From: Prescottella soli
GTDB taxonomy: Bacteria > Actinomycetota > Actinomycetes > Mycobacteriales > Mycobacteriaceae
Assembly: GCF_040024445.1 (NCBI RefSeq)
Contig: NZ_CP157276.1
Location: 4,464,001-4,528,000 of the forward strand
Direction: 5' to 3'
DNA: 64,000 nucleotides
The notes below the pieces were generated by a model. That model was not told the DNA's origin. It did no database searches and saw nothing but the letters and a program-made list of their open reading frames with translations. The translations under genes were made by a program, and so were the position numbers. Shown piece by piece: positions 47,148 through 58,384 of this stretch; positions within the stretch are counted from its first letter, which is position 1, and each line of letters starts with the position of its first letter.

Positions 47148-48779
47148 ATGACGACAGTTCCGCAGTTGCTCCACCGCAATGCCGAAGAGTTCGGCGACAA
47201 GCCGGCGCTCTCCCACGACGGGGAGGTCCTGACCTGGAGCGACACCCGGCTGCGAATCGCACGGATCGCGCTGGGCCTCGCCGGCCTGGGTGTGACGAAG
47301 GGTGATCGCGTCGCGATCATGATGTCCAGTCGTCCGGAGCACTGGTTGACGGATCAGGCCGTCGTGCATCTCGGGGCGCTTCCGACGACGGTCTACGGCA
47401 CCATGCCGCCCAACCAGATCGCCTACCTGGCGCAGCACGCCGGCGTACGGGTCGCGGTCCTGGAAGGTCCTGCCGAGGTAGAGAGTTGGCTTCCGGTGCT
47501 GGACAGCCTCCCCGGACTCGAGCATGTCGTCGTTCTCGACCCCACTGCGCGGGTGGCCGACGATCCCCGCTTCCTGACGTGGGCCGACGTGATGGCCGAC
47601 GAGGTCGACCTGGACGCATTCGAGGCCGGCTGGCGCGACATCACAGAGGACGATCCCGTCACCCTGATCTACACCTCCGGGACGACCGGAGTCCCCAAGG
47701 GCGTGATCCTGTCCCACCGCAACGTGATCGCCAATGCCGAGGCGAGGGACGCTGCAGCGCCCGCGCCCAGGCACTTCCGAAGCGTCTGCTATCTGCCGTT
47801 GGCGCACATCGCGGAGCGCATGGTGTCGGTCTACATGATCATCCACAAGGCGGGACACGTGACGTTCTGTCCGGACCCCGGCGTGCTCGTCGGCGTGCTG
47901 CGCGAGACCCGTCCGAACAGCGTCTTCGGTGTCCCCAGGATCTGGGAGAAGCTCGCGGCGGCGCTGCGTGCGCGACCGGAGTCGTCGCTGGCCGACGTCG
48001 GCCTCGACCAGGTCACCTGGGCGTGCAGCGCTGCAGCGCCGTTGCCGGTCGACGTGCAGGAGTACTTCCGGGAGCGGGGACTGTCGATCGTCGAGGCATG
48101 GGGGATGACCGAAACGACGGGTGTGGCAACCTCGACCAACGCGGACGATTTCCGGTTCGGTTCCGTCGGAATGCCGATTCCGGGTACCGAGATCAAGCTG
48201 CTCGACGACGGGGAGGTGCTGGTCCGAGGTCCGATCGTCGCCGGCGGATACCTTCAGGAGGACGGATCCGTCCTTCCGGTCACGGACAGCGCCGGATGGA
48301 TGCACTCGGGCGACGTCGGACGACTCGACGCCGACGGGCACCTCTACATCGTCGACCGCAAGAAGGACCTGATCATCACGGCGGGCGGGAAGAACATCGC
48401 GCCGGTCGCGGTGGAGGCGCTGCTGACCAAGCACCCGATGATCGGGCAGGCATTGGCCTACGGTGACCGTCGGCCGTACGTCGTCGCACTGATCGTGCTC
48501 GATCAGGACGCGGTGGCCGCGTGGGCGGCCGCACGCGGGATTGCATTCGATTCGGTTTCCGATCTCGCCTCGCACCCTGAGGTGATCGCCGAACTCGATA
48601 GTGCCGTCGCGGTCGCGAACGAAGAGCTCGCACGCGTAGAGCAGGTCAAGCGCTACTCGGTGCTCGCGGCGGAATGGACCGCGGACGGGGGCGAGCTCAC
48701 GCCGAGCCTCAAGATCAAGCGGCGCGCGATCCATGACAAGTACGCGTCCGCCATCGAGGCGCTGTACCCGCCCGCGTAG
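47148..48779 (+). CDS. AMP-dependent acyl-CoA synthetase (long-chain type)
   Basis: The 543-residue FACS-like adenylating enzyme has LIYTSGTTGVPKGVILSHRN, the A5 region AWGMTETTGVA, GWMHSGDVGRLD, and VDRKKDLIITAGGKNIAP, typical of the FadD15/long-chain group. GGELTPSLKIKRR carries the C-terminal Lys. AAAGG is upstream of the ATG at 47148. It is the last gene of the operon and should activate the acid released after Baeyer-Villiger oxidation and ester cleavage. Confidence 0.92.
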   Translation: MTTVPQLLHRNAEEFGDKPALSHDGEVLTWSDTRLRIARIALGLAGLGVTKGDRVAIMMSSRPEHWLTDQAVVHLGALPTTVYGTMPPNQIAYLAQHAGVRVAVLEGPAEVESWLPVLDSLPGLEHVVVLDPTARVADDPRFLTWADVMADEVDLDAFEAGWRDITEDDPVTLIYTSGTTGVPKGVILSHRNVIANAEARDAAAPAPRHFRSVCYLPLAHIAERMVSVYMIIHKAGHVTFCPDPGVLVGVLRETRPNSVFGVPRIWEKLAAALRARPESSLADVGLDQVTWACSAAAPLPVDVQEYFRERGLSIVEAWGMTETTGVATSTNADDFRFGSVGMPIPGTEIKLLDDGEVLVRGPIVAGGYLQEDGSVLPVTDSAGWMHSGDVGRLDADGHLYIVDRKKDLIITAGGKNIAPVAVEALLTKHPMIGQALAYGDRRPYVVALIVLDQDAVAAWAAARGIAFDSVSDLASHPEVIAELDSAVAVANEELARVEQVKRYSVLAAEWTADGGELTPSLKIKRRAIHDKYASAIEALYPPA

Positions 48780-48832
48780 GCGCAGGATCGCGCGAGAGCT
48801 GCTCGTCGGCGGTCTCGGCTACGGTTCTTCGC

Positions 48833-49635
48833 GTGCCCCACATCATCACCACGGTCAATGTCAACGGCGTCCGCGCGGCGGCCAAGAAGGGTCTGCTCGA
48901 GTGGCTGACGGACTCACAGGCGGACGTCGTCTGCCTGCAGGAGACGCGCGCGTCGGACGCGCAACTGCGTGAGACCCTCGCGCCCGCCCTCGACGCCGGC
49001 TGGCACGTCGCCTCGGCCGAGCCGTCCGCCAAGGGCCGCAACGGTGTGGCCGTGCTGTCGCGCCGCCCCGCCGACGCCGTGCGCATCGGGTTCGGCGACG
49101 ACGAGTTCGCCGACGCCGGCCGCTACATCGAGGCCGACTTCGACGCGTTGACCGTCGGCAGCCTGTACCTGCCGACCGGTGAGGCCGAGACCCCCAAGCA
49201 GGAGCAGAAGGAACGCTTCATGGCGTCGTTCGCCGCGCACCTCGGCCGCAGCGCCGACGCGGCCGCCGCGGCCGGACGCGAGATTCTCGTGTGCGGCGAC
49301 TGGAACATCGCCCACACCGAGCGGGACATCAAGAACTGGAAGGGCAACGTCAAGAAGTCCGGGTTCCTCCCGGGCGAGCGCGCGTGGGTCGACGGACTGC
49401 TCACCGAGGGTGCGTGGGTGGACGTCGTCCGCACACTGCACCCCGAGGTCGACGGCCCGTACTCGTGGTGGTCGTACCGCGGCAAGGCGTTCGACACCGA
49501 CGCGGGATGGCGCATCGACTACCACCTCACCACGCCGGGGCTGGCGGAGCGGGCGAAGGAGGCGCACGTCGAGCGCGCCGCGACGTACGCCGAGCGCTGG
49601 TCGGATCATGCGCCCGTCACGGTGCAGTTCCGCTG

Positions 49636-49636
<1 letters not shown>
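48833..49636 (+). CDS. xthA: exodeoxyribonuclease III
   Basis: The 267-residue AP endonuclease / 3' exonuclease of the EEP superfamily has ITTVNVNGVRAA, the metal Glu in CLQETRASD, the VCGDWNIAH block and the catalytic SDHAPVTVQF at the end. It repairs abasic and oxidised 3' ends. The start is GTG at 48833. Its stop codon overlaps the ATG of the RNase gene (TGATG), so DNA repair and RNase/barstar genes form one translational unit, which is unexpected. Confidence 0.93.
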
Positions 49637-51652
<2,016 letters not shown>

Positions 51653-51659
51653 TTCGTAC

Positions 51660-52685
51660 ATGACCGACGCTGCACCCAGCTTCCTCGACAAGCAGCGTGC
51701 GGCGCGGCCGTGGCTCGATCACCTGGTCCGCGCGGGCGGTCGCTACCAGCAGCAGAAGGGCGACTACTACGCCGCCGGGATCACGTACTTCTCGGTCCTG
51801 GCGATCGTGCCGATCCTGATGGTCGCGTTCGCCGTCGCGGGCTTCGTGCTCGCCGGTCATCCGGAGTGGATCACCGAGATCCAGGACCACGTCAGCAACA
51901 ACATGCCCGGCGGCCTCGGCGAGACCGTCAACGGTCTGATCGACGCCGCCATCGCCTCCCGCGCCGGGGTCGGCGCGCTCGGTTTGCTCGTCGCCGCCTA
52001 CGCCGGGCTCGGCTGGACGGCGAACCTGCGTGACGCGCTGACCGCGATGTGGGAGCACACCCACCAGCCGGGCGGATTCGTGGCGACCAAGCTGCGGGAC
52101 CTGGTGGCCTTGCTCGGCCTCGGTCTGGCGATGGTCGTGACGTTCGGACTGTCGGCGCTCAGCAACGGCCCGATCGCGCGGCGGGTCGTCGAGTGGCTCG
52201 GCCTCGAGGGCGTCACCGGGATCGGGGTGGCGCTGCGGATCGCCTCGGTGACGATCAGCGTGCTCGCGACCTGGGCCCTGCTCACGTGGGTGATCGCGCG
52301 GCTGCCCCGGGAACCGGTGACGGTGCGCAGCGCCGTCCGCGCGGCCTTCGGGGCCGCGATCGTGTTCGAGCTGTTCCGGCAGGTGGGTGCGATCTACCTG
52401 ACCGCCATCAGCCAGGGACCGGCCGGTGTCGCGTTCGGGCCGATCATCGGTCTGCTCGTGTTCAGCAATCTCACCGCCCGCCTGATCCTGTTCGCGACGG
52501 CGTGGGCCGCCACGGCGCGCGAGAACCTCGAGAACGCGTACGTGCCGCCGCCCGACTCGGCCGTCATCCGGCCCCGGGTGGAGCTGCGCCGGGCGCCGAC
52601 GGTGCGAGAGGCGCTCGCGTTCACCGGTGCCGGGGCGCTCGCCGCGATCGGCCTCGCCGGCCTGTGGCGCCGCCGCGGCGACTGA
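51660..52685 (+). CDS. yhjD: YhjD/YihY-family inner membrane protein
   Basis: The 341-residue UPF0761-type protein has about six membrane helices; the first follows DYYAAGITYFSVLAIVPILMVAFAVAGF. YhjD of E. coli is linked to lipid-A/LPS precursor transport when other routes fail, but the actinobacterial role is unknown. WRRRGD forms a basic C-terminal end. It is co-transcribed with trpS. Confidence 0.88.
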   Translation: MTDAAPSFLDKQRAARPWLDHLVRAGGRYQQQKGDYYAAGITYFSVLAIVPILMVAFAVAGFVLAGHPEWITEIQDHVSNNMPGGLGETVNGLIDAAIASRAGVGALGLLVAAYAGLGWTANLRDALTAMWEHTHQPGGFVATKLRDLVALLGLGLAMVVTFGLSALSNGPIARRVVEWLGLEGVTGIGVALRIASVTISVLATWALLTWVIARLPREPVTVRSAVRAAFGAAIVFELFRQVGAIYLTAISQGPAGVAFGPIIGLLVFSNLTARLILFATAWAATARENLENAYVPPPDSAVIRPRVELRRAPTVREALAFTGAGALAAIGLAGLWRRRGD

Positions 52686-52705
52686 GCCTCGGTCGCGTTC
52701 CGGGG

Positions 52706-54040
52706 TCAGCGGCGGCGTCGACGGGTCAGGGCACGCGCCCAAGCGAGCAGCCCCACGACCACGCCGGCTCCGACGATCCCGATCGCGACACGGCCCGCGA
52801 CGTCCTTGTTGGGCAGGTCCGAACCGGACGCCAGATCCATCCCACCGGGCCCGTGCGTTTCCGGCCCCGCGACCTGCACGGCCGGGCCGTCCGATGGCGC
52901 GACAGGATCGACGAGGACGCCGACGGACGTGGTGGGAGCGACGGCCCAGCCGTAGTCGAGGAGCCTGGCAACCTGCTCCCACGGACGGATCGGCAGGACG
53001 TCGGCCGCCATGAGGGTCACCGCGAGCCGCCGGCCGTCACGTTCGGCGCCGCCCACGAACGTCTGCCGGGCGTCGTCGGTGTAGCCGGTCTTGCCGCCGA
53101 GCGCCCCCGGATAGTTGGCGAGCAGCATGTTGTCGTTGTAGATCGGGTGCGGCTCGACCGGCTTGTCGTCGGGCTTGGTCGGATCGGCCGGATGGCCCGG
53201 GAACTCCACCGACTCGGTGGAGATGAGCTGCGCGAACGTCGGGTTCTGCATCGCCGCCCGGAAGAACAGCGCGAGGTCGTACGGCGAGGTCGACATGCCG
53301 GGCCCGTCCAGACCCGAGACCGACGCCGTCCGGGTGTCCAGCGCGCCCAGGGACCGCGCTTTCGCGTTCATCTTCTCCACGGTGGCCTCGTCGCCGCCGA
53401 GCTGCGTAGCGAGCGCGTGGGCGGCGTCGTTGCCCGAGCGCATCACCAGCCCCTGCATCAGCTGGTGGTTGGTGTACGTGCCGCCGGCGCCGAGGCCGAC
53501 GGAACTGCCCTCCATCGAGGCATCAGCGGCGTTCGCGACGTAGGTCTTGTTCAGATCGAGTTCGTCGAGCGCGACCAGCGACAACAGGACCTTGATGGTG
53601 CTGGCGGGCCGGTAGCGGCCGTGCGGGTCCTTCGCGGCGAGGACCTGACCGGAGTCGAGGTCGGAGAGCACCCATCCGGTGGCGGAGATGTCGGCCGGCA
53701 GCGGCGGGGTGCCGGGGGCGGTGATGATGGTGCAGCTCCCGAGCGCGTCGCCGCCGACCGGTTTGTCCGGTACCGGAACCGGGGCGGGCGCTTGTTCGCC
53801 CGGCCGCGGCACCTCCGACAGGTCGATGGCGGGCGGTGGGGAGTCCCGGTGCGGGCACGCGTCGGTGTTGGGCGTGCTGAACGGGGGAGTGGTCGTGAGC
53901 GTGTCCACGTCCGCTGCCAAGGGGGACTGCGCTGCCAGAGGGAGAGCCGCCGCGGGAGCGACTCCGGCGCCGAATGCGAGTGTGGAGGCCGTCGCGGTCA
54001 AGAGGATTCGCCGCCGCGCGGACTTTACGAGTGCAGTCAT
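52706..54040 (-). CDS. dacB: D-alanyl-D-alanine carboxypeptidase (DacB/PBP5-like)
   Basis: The 444-residue low-molecular-weight penicillin-binding protein has an N-terminal signal peptide (about 1-32), the active STIK (Ser147), SGN in VMRSGNDAAHAL, the KTG box as GKTGYTDDA, and a C-terminal membrane anchor followed by RRRRR. It trims the terminal D-Ala of peptidoglycan stems outside the membrane. It matches M. tuberculosis DacB1 (Rv3330). A Pro-rich spacer (about 66-98) before the catalytic domain is longer than in E. coli enzymes. Confidence 0.93.
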   Translation of the reverse strand: MTALVKSARRRILLTATASTLAFGAGVAPAAALPLAAQSPLAADVDTLTTTPPFSTPNTDACPHRDSPPPAIDLSEVPRPGEQAPAPVPVPDKPVGGDALGSCTIITAPGTPPLPADISATGWVLSDLDSGQVLAAKDPHGRYRPASTIKVLLSLVALDELDLNKTYVANAADASMEGSSVGLGAGGTYTNHQLMQGLVMRSGNDAAHALATQLGGDEATVEKMNAKARSLGALDTRTASVSGLDGPGMSTSPYDLALFFRAAMQNPTFAQLISTESVEFPGHPADPTKPDDKPVEPHPIYNDNMLLANYPGALGGKTGYTDDARQTFVGGAERDGRRLAVTLMAADVLPIRPWEQVARLLDYGWAVAPTTSVGVLVDPVAPSDGPAVQVAGPETHGPGGMDLASGSDLPNKDVAGRVAIGIVGAGVVVGLLAWARALTRRRRR

Positions 54041-54147
54041 AACGACAATCCAGGGTAGGGAAGCGGATCCGGCGTGTCGTTGTGAGGCCGGTCACGAGCG
54101 CGTCGAGGCACCCTCACATGATCCACCCCCCGACCTGCCCTGAAACG

Positions 54148-54207
54148 CGTTTTGCGCACTTGCCGCTGTCCCGATCAGGCCGGGAGCAGCGCCAAGTGCG
54201 CAAAACG
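54148..54207. repeat. large inverted repeat between sdhB and dacB
   Basis: CGTTTTGCGCACTTG (54148-54162) is perfectly repeated inverted at 54193-54207, with a 30-nt middle that can pair further (GCTG-CCCG with CGGG-GCAGC). It can end the sdh transcript. The word GTGCGCAAAACG may belong to a dispersed intergenic repeat family, which needs a genome-wide count. Confidence 0.75.
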
Positions 54208-54229
54208 GTGGTGCTGTGTGCTCAGAACG

Positions 54230-55006
54230 TCACTTGCGGGCGAACAGCAGCGCGCGCTTGACTTCCTGGATCGCCTTCGTCACCTGGATGCCACGAGGGC
54301 ACGCGTCGGTGCAGTTGAACGTCGTGCGGCAGCGCCACACGCCGTCCTTGTCGTTCAGGATGTCGAGACGCTCGGCGGCGGCCTCGTCGCGGCTGTCGAA
54401 GATGAAGCGGTGAGCGTTCACGATCGCGGCCGGGCCGAAGTAGGTGCCGTCGCTCCAGTACACCGGGCACGACGTGGTGCAGCACGCGCACAGGATGCAC
54501 TTGGTGGTGTCGTCGAAGCGAGCACGGTCCGCCTGCGACTGGATGCGCTCACGGGTCGGCTCGTTGCCCGACGTGATGAGGAACGGCTTCACGGCGCGGA
54601 ACGCGTCGAAGAAGGGCTCCATGTTGACCAGCAGATCCTTCTCGACCGGCAGGCCCTTGATGGGCTCGACGGTAATGGTGATCGGACGGCCGTCCTTGGG
54701 CAGCATGTCGCGCATCAGGACCTTGCAGGCCAGACGGTTGACGCCGTTGATGCGCATCGCGTCCGAACCGCACACGCCGTGTGCGCAGGAGCGACGGAAC
54801 GTCAGCGTGCCGTCCAGGTAGCCCTTCACGTACAGCAGCAGGTTCAGCAGACGGTCGGTCGGCAGGGTGGGAACCTGGAAGCTCTCCCAGCGCTGACCCT
54901 CGCCATCCTCCGGGTTGAACCGGGCGATCTTGAGGGTGACCATGACCGCGCCCTCGGGGACGGGCGGCAGCGCGGGTGCGTCCTTGTCCATGACAGGTGC
55001 GGACAT
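54230..55006 (-). CDS. sdhB: succinate dehydrogenase iron-sulfur subunit
   Basis: The 258-residue protein has the [2Fe-2S] site CAHGVCGSD with a later Cys in NRLAC, and the [4Fe-4S]/[3Fe-4S] sites CILCACCTTSCPVYW and CRTTFNCTDACP. It passes electrons from SdhA to the membrane anchor. Its ATG overlaps the sdhA stop by one base. It is the last gene of sdhCDAB and is followed by the large hairpin at 54148. Confidence 0.96.
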   Translation of the reverse strand: MSAPVMDKDAPALPPVPEGAVMVTLKIARFNPEDGEGQRWESFQVPTLPTDRLLNLLLYVKGYLDGTLTFRRSCAHGVCGSDAMRINGVNRLACKVLMRDMLPKDGRPITITVEPIKGLPVEKDLLVNMEPFFDAFRAVKPFLITSGNEPTRERIQSQADRARFDDTTKCILCACCTTSCPVYWSDGTYFGPAAIVNAHRFIFDSRDEAAAERLDILNDKDGVWRCRTTFNCTDACPRGIQVTKAIQEVKRALLFARK

Positions 55007-56757
55007 CAGTACTTACGCTCCATCGGCTCGTAGCGGGTCTGGACAACCGGCTTGTAGTCCAGACGGATCGGGGAGATGAGCTCCGATCCCTCCTTGTACG
55101 CCATCGTGTGCTGCATGTACTCGGCATCGTTGCGATCCGGGTAGTCCTCGCGGGCGTGGCCGCCACGCGATTCCTTGCGGTTGAGCGCACCGACGACCGT
55201 GACCTCGGCCATCTCGAGCAGGAAGCCCAGCTCGACGGCCTCGAGCAGGTCGCTGTTGTAGCGCTTGCCCTTGTCCTGGACCGTGATGTGGTTGTAGCGC
55301 TCCTTGAGGGCCTTGATGTCCTTGAGCGCCTGCGTCAGGGTCTCCTCGGTGCGGAACACCGACGCGTTGTTGTCCATCGACTGCTGCAGCTCGGTGCGGA
55401 TGTCCGCGACGCGCTCGTGGCCGTGGTCGGACAGGATGACCTCGAGCCACTTCTCGACCTTCTCGGCCGGGTTCTCGGGCAGCTCGACGAACTCGGAGTT
55501 CTCGGCGTGCGCGGCGGCGGCGATGCCGGCGCGGCGACCGAAGACGTTGATGTCGAGCAGCGAGTTGGTGCCCAGGCGGTTCGCGCCGTGCACCGAGACG
55601 CACGCGCACTCGCCGGCGGCGTACAGGCCGGGGACGTGGTCCTCGTTGTTGCGCAGCACCTCACCGTTGATCTTGGTGGGGATGCCGCCCATCACGTAGT
55701 GGCAGGTCGGGTAGACCGGCACGAGCTCGGTGACCGGGTCGACGCCCAGGTAGGTGCGGGCGAACTCGGTGATGTCGGGGAGCTTCTCCTCGAGCACGTC
55801 CTCGCCGAGGTGCGTGACGTCGATGTAGACGTAGTCCTTGTTCGGACCGGCGCCGCGACCCTCGAGCACCTCGAGCACCATCGAGCGGGCGACGATGTCG
55901 CGCGGCGCGAGGTCCTTGATGGTGGGGGCGTAGCGCTCCATGAAGCGCTCACCGTCGGCGTTGCGGAGGATGCCGCCCTCGCCGCGGACGGCCTCGGAGA
56001 TGAGGATGCCGAGCCCGGCCAGTCCCGTCGGATGGAACTGGTGGAACTCCATGTCCTCGAGCGGCAGGCCCTTGCGGAAGATGATGCCCATGCCGTCACC
56101 GGTGAGGGTGTGCGCGTTGGACGTCGTCTTGTACATGCGGCCCGAGCCACCGGTGGCGAACACGATCGACTTCGCGTGGAAGACGTGGAGTTCGCCGGTC
56201 GCGAGCTCGTAGGCGATGACGCCGGTCGCGACGGGGCCCTCGGGGGTCTCGGTCAGCGCGATGTCGAGCGCGTAGAACTCGTTGAAGAACTCGACGTCGT
56301 GCTTGACGCAGTTCTGGTAGAGCGTCTGCAGGATCATGTGGCCGGTGCGGTCGGCGGCGTAGCACGCGCGGCGAACCGGTGCCTTGCCGTGATCGCGGGT
56401 GTGGCCACCGAAACGACGCTGGTCGATCTTGCCCTCGGGGGTGCGGTTGAACGGAAGACCCATCTTCTCGAGGTCCAGCACCGCGTCGATGGCTTCCTTG
56501 GCCATGATCTCGACCGCGTCCTGGTCGGCGAGGTAGTCGCCGCCCTTGACGGTGTCGAAGGTGTGCCACTCCCAGTTGTCTTCCTCGACGTTGGCGAGAG
56601 CCGCGCACATACCGCCCTGGGCCGCGCCGGTGTGGCTACGCGTGGGGTACAGCTTGGTCAGAACCGCGGTCCGGGCGCGGGGGCCGGCCTCGATGGCTGC
56701 GCGCATGCCAGCGCCACCGGCGCCGACGATGACGACGTCATAACGATGTTCCTGCAT
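55006..56757 (-). CDS. sdhA: succinate dehydrogenase flavoprotein subunit
   Basis: The 583-residue catalytic subunit has FAD motif VIVGAGGAGMRAAIEA, the flavinylation His in RSHTGAAQGG, the active-site HPTGL stretch (QFHPTGLAGLG) and the catalytic Arg region in GGIPT ... ANRLGTNSLLD. It oxidises succinate to fumarate on the cytoplasmic side. Length and order match mycobacterial Sdh2-type operons (Rv3318). Confidence 0.97.
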   Translation of the reverse strand: MQEHRYDVVIVGAGGAGMRAAIEAGPRARTAVLTKLYPTRSHTGAAQGGMCAALANVEEDNWEWHTFDTVKGGDYLADQDAVEIMAKEAIDAVLDLEKMGLPFNRTPEGKIDQRRFGGHTRDHGKAPVRRACYAADRTGHMILQTLYQNCVKHDVEFFNEFYALDIALTETPEGPVATGVIAYELATGELHVFHAKSIVFATGGSGRMYKTTSNAHTLTGDGMGIIFRKGLPLEDMEFHQFHPTGLAGLGILISEAVRGEGGILRNADGERFMERYAPTIKDLAPRDIVARSMVLEVLEGRGAGPNKDYVYIDVTHLGEDVLEEKLPDITEFARTYLGVDPVTELVPVYPTCHYVMGGIPTKINGEVLRNNEDHVPGLYAAGECACVSVHGANRLGTNSLLDINVFGRRAGIAAAAHAENSEFVELPENPAEKVEKWLEVILSDHGHERVADIRTELQQSMDNNASVFRTEETLTQALKDIKALKERYNHITVQDKGKRYNSDLLEAVELGFLLEMAEVTVVGALNRKESRGGHAREDYPDRNDAEYMQHTMAYKEGSELISPIRLDYKPVVQTRYEPMERKY

Positions 56758-56772
56758 GAAGTCTCTGCTCCC

Positions 56773-57216
56773 CTAGCTCGCCGAGATGTTGGGGTCGAAG
56801 GTGAAGATGACGTAGGTGCCCAGGCCCATGATCAGGATCATCGACACGACCAGGATCGTGTTGAGCCAGAACCGGGTGGAGTCCTTACGCGAGTAGTCCG
56901 CGATGACCGTGCGCAGGCCGTTACCGCCGTGCAGCTGGGCGAGCCAGAGCATGGTGAGGTCCCAGAACTGCCAGAACGGGCTGGACCAGCGACCCGCGAC
57001 GAACGCGAAGTTGATGCGGTGCACGCCGTTGTCGAGCATCAGCATGATGAACAGGTGGCCCAGGACGAGGATGATCAGCGCCAGGCCCGAGAAACGCATG
57101 AAGAGCCACGCGTAGAGCTCGAAGTTGTTCTTCGCCGGCCGACGCGGCGAGCGGGGGTTGTCCAGGCTGGCGGGGCGGTCGTACGCCTTGCCGAGGGACT
57201 TCGCTTCTGTCGTCAT
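56773..57216 (-). CDS. sdhD: succinate dehydrogenase membrane anchor subunit
   Basis: The 147-residue protein has three membrane helices; the first contains FSGLALIILVLGHLFIMLML with a likely heme or quinone-site His. The start at 57216 (MTTEAK) is preferred to 57231 because GTCA before it overlaps the sdhC stop with only a 1-bp gap. It anchors SdhAB to the membrane with SdhC. Confidence 0.93.
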   Translation of the reverse strand: MTTEAKSLGKAYDRPASLDNPRSPRRPAKNNFELYAWLFMRFSGLALIILVLGHLFIMLMLDNGVHRINFAFVAGRWSSPFWQFWDLTMLWLAQLHGGNGLRTVIADYSRKDSTRFWLNTILVVSMILIMGLGTYVIFTFDPNISAS

Positions 57217-57217
57217 G

Positions 57218-57622
57218 TCAGTGCCCCGCAAACATGTTGTAGAAGATGCGACCGGCGCCCGGGATCATGACCACGAACCAGATCGCAATGATGATCCAGA
57301 GCATGAGGCGCTGGTACTGCGGGCCCTTCGACCAGAAGTCCACCAGCATCACGCGCACGCCGTTGAGTGCGTGGTACAGCACCATGGCCACGAGTGCGAG
57401 TTCCATGAGTCCGACGACCGGGTTCTTGTAGGTCTCGATGACCCGGTCGTAGGTGTCCGGGTTGACGCGCACGAGCGCGGTGTCCAGGACATGGACGAAA
57501 AGGAAGAAGAATGTTGCGACGCCGGTGATCCGGTGTAGAACCCAGGACCACATGCCGGGGTCGCCCCGGTAAAGCGACCGGGTGCGCTCCTTCGCGGGAG
57601 CGGCTTCAGTCGTGCTGCTCAT
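57218..57622 (-). CDS. sdhC: succinate dehydrogenase cytochrome b556 subunit
   Basis: The 134-residue protein has three membrane helices. HRITGVATFFFLFVHVLDTAL carries the likely heme-ligand His, and LYHALNGVRVMLVDF is the family signature. GGAGG lies upstream of the ATG at 57622. It is the first gene of the sdh operon, divergent from cdd. Confidence 0.93.
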   Translation of the reverse strand: MSSTTEAAPAKERTRSLYRGDPGMWSWVLHRITGVATFFFLFVHVLDTALVRVNPDTYDRVIETYKNPVVGLMELALVAMVLYHALNGVRVMLVDFWSKGPQYQRLMLWIIIAIWFVVMIPGAGRIFYNMFAGH

Positions 57623-57792
57623 CGAGTGCTGTGCCTCCAACGTCTTTGGTGGGCGCGTCGAGCCTGCACAGCTTTTCGGATATACCGCAGCTCGGGCTCG
57701 ACGAGAACCTAAACCGACTTCTGTGAACTCTAAACCCAACCGAATCCGGGAACTAATTCCCTCTGTGGTTCGTACGGGACCGAAAATGCTTG

Positions 57793-57817
57793 TTAGGTTT
57801 GCCTTCCCATATGGGAA
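57793..57817. promoter_or_regulatory. palindrome and iron-box-like half-site in the sdhC-cdd divergent region
   Basis: TTCCCATATGGGAA (57804-57817) is a perfect 14-bp palindrome. TTAGGTTTGCC (57793-57803), just before it, resembles one half of the DtxR/IdeR box TTAGGTTAGGC. The 253-bp gap also holds the sdh promoter. Iron or carbon regulation of sdh is known in corynebacteria, but here it is only suggested. Confidence 0.45.
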
Positions 57818-57875
57818 ACGTGTCGGGGAGTCGATCCTCTGCATCAATTCAGGACGCGTGGTTGGATCGGGACCT

Positions 57876-58292
57876 ATGACCCTGGTCGACTGGAAGTTGT
57901 TGCGCGACAATGCTCGTCGGGCAACTGAGCGGGCCTATGCCCCGTACTCCGGGTACCCCGTGGGGGCTGCGGCACTCACAGCTGATGGTCATATCGTGTC
58001 CGGATGCAATGTGGAAAATGTCTCATACGGTCTCAGCTTGTGCGCCGAGTGCGTACTCGTCGGTAACTTCGTTTCCGGTGGTGGTGGCCGATTGGCAGCG
58101 TTCACCTGCTGTGACGGAAGTGGCGAGATCCTGATGCCGTGCGGACGGTGCCGACAGCTACTTCTCGAACACGGAGGCGCCGATCTGCTCGTCGACACGC
58201 GCTCCGGGGTGCGGGCCCTGGGGGAGTTGTTGCCCGACGCGTTCGGACCCGACGAGGCCGCGGGACTACGACGGGGTCCCGCCGGACGCTGA
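57876..58292 (+). CDS. cdd: cytidine deaminase
   Basis: The 138-residue zinc enzyme of pyrimidine salvage has AYAPYSGYPVGAAAL, the substrate/zinc block SGCNVENVSYGLSLCAECV (first Zn Cys and catalytic Glu) and MPCGRCRQLLLEH (second and third Zn Cys). The ATG at 57876 gives the normal length. It is divergent from sdh and 92 bp before add, as in M. tuberculosis (Rv3315c, Rv3313c, with deoA missing between them here). Confidence 0.95.
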   Translation: MTLVDWKLLRDNARRATERAYAPYSGYPVGAAALTADGHIVSGCNVENVSYGLSLCAECVLVGNFVSGGGGRLAAFTCCDGSGEILMPCGRCRQLLLEHGGADLLVDTRSGVRALGELLPDAFGPDEAAGLRRGPAGR

Positions 58293-58384
58293 CACGGGTC
58301 GGTACACCTGATCGTCGTCCGGGATTCCGACACCCGGAACCCGCGTGACACGCATTCGACGGATGGCGCGGCTACCGTCGACCC

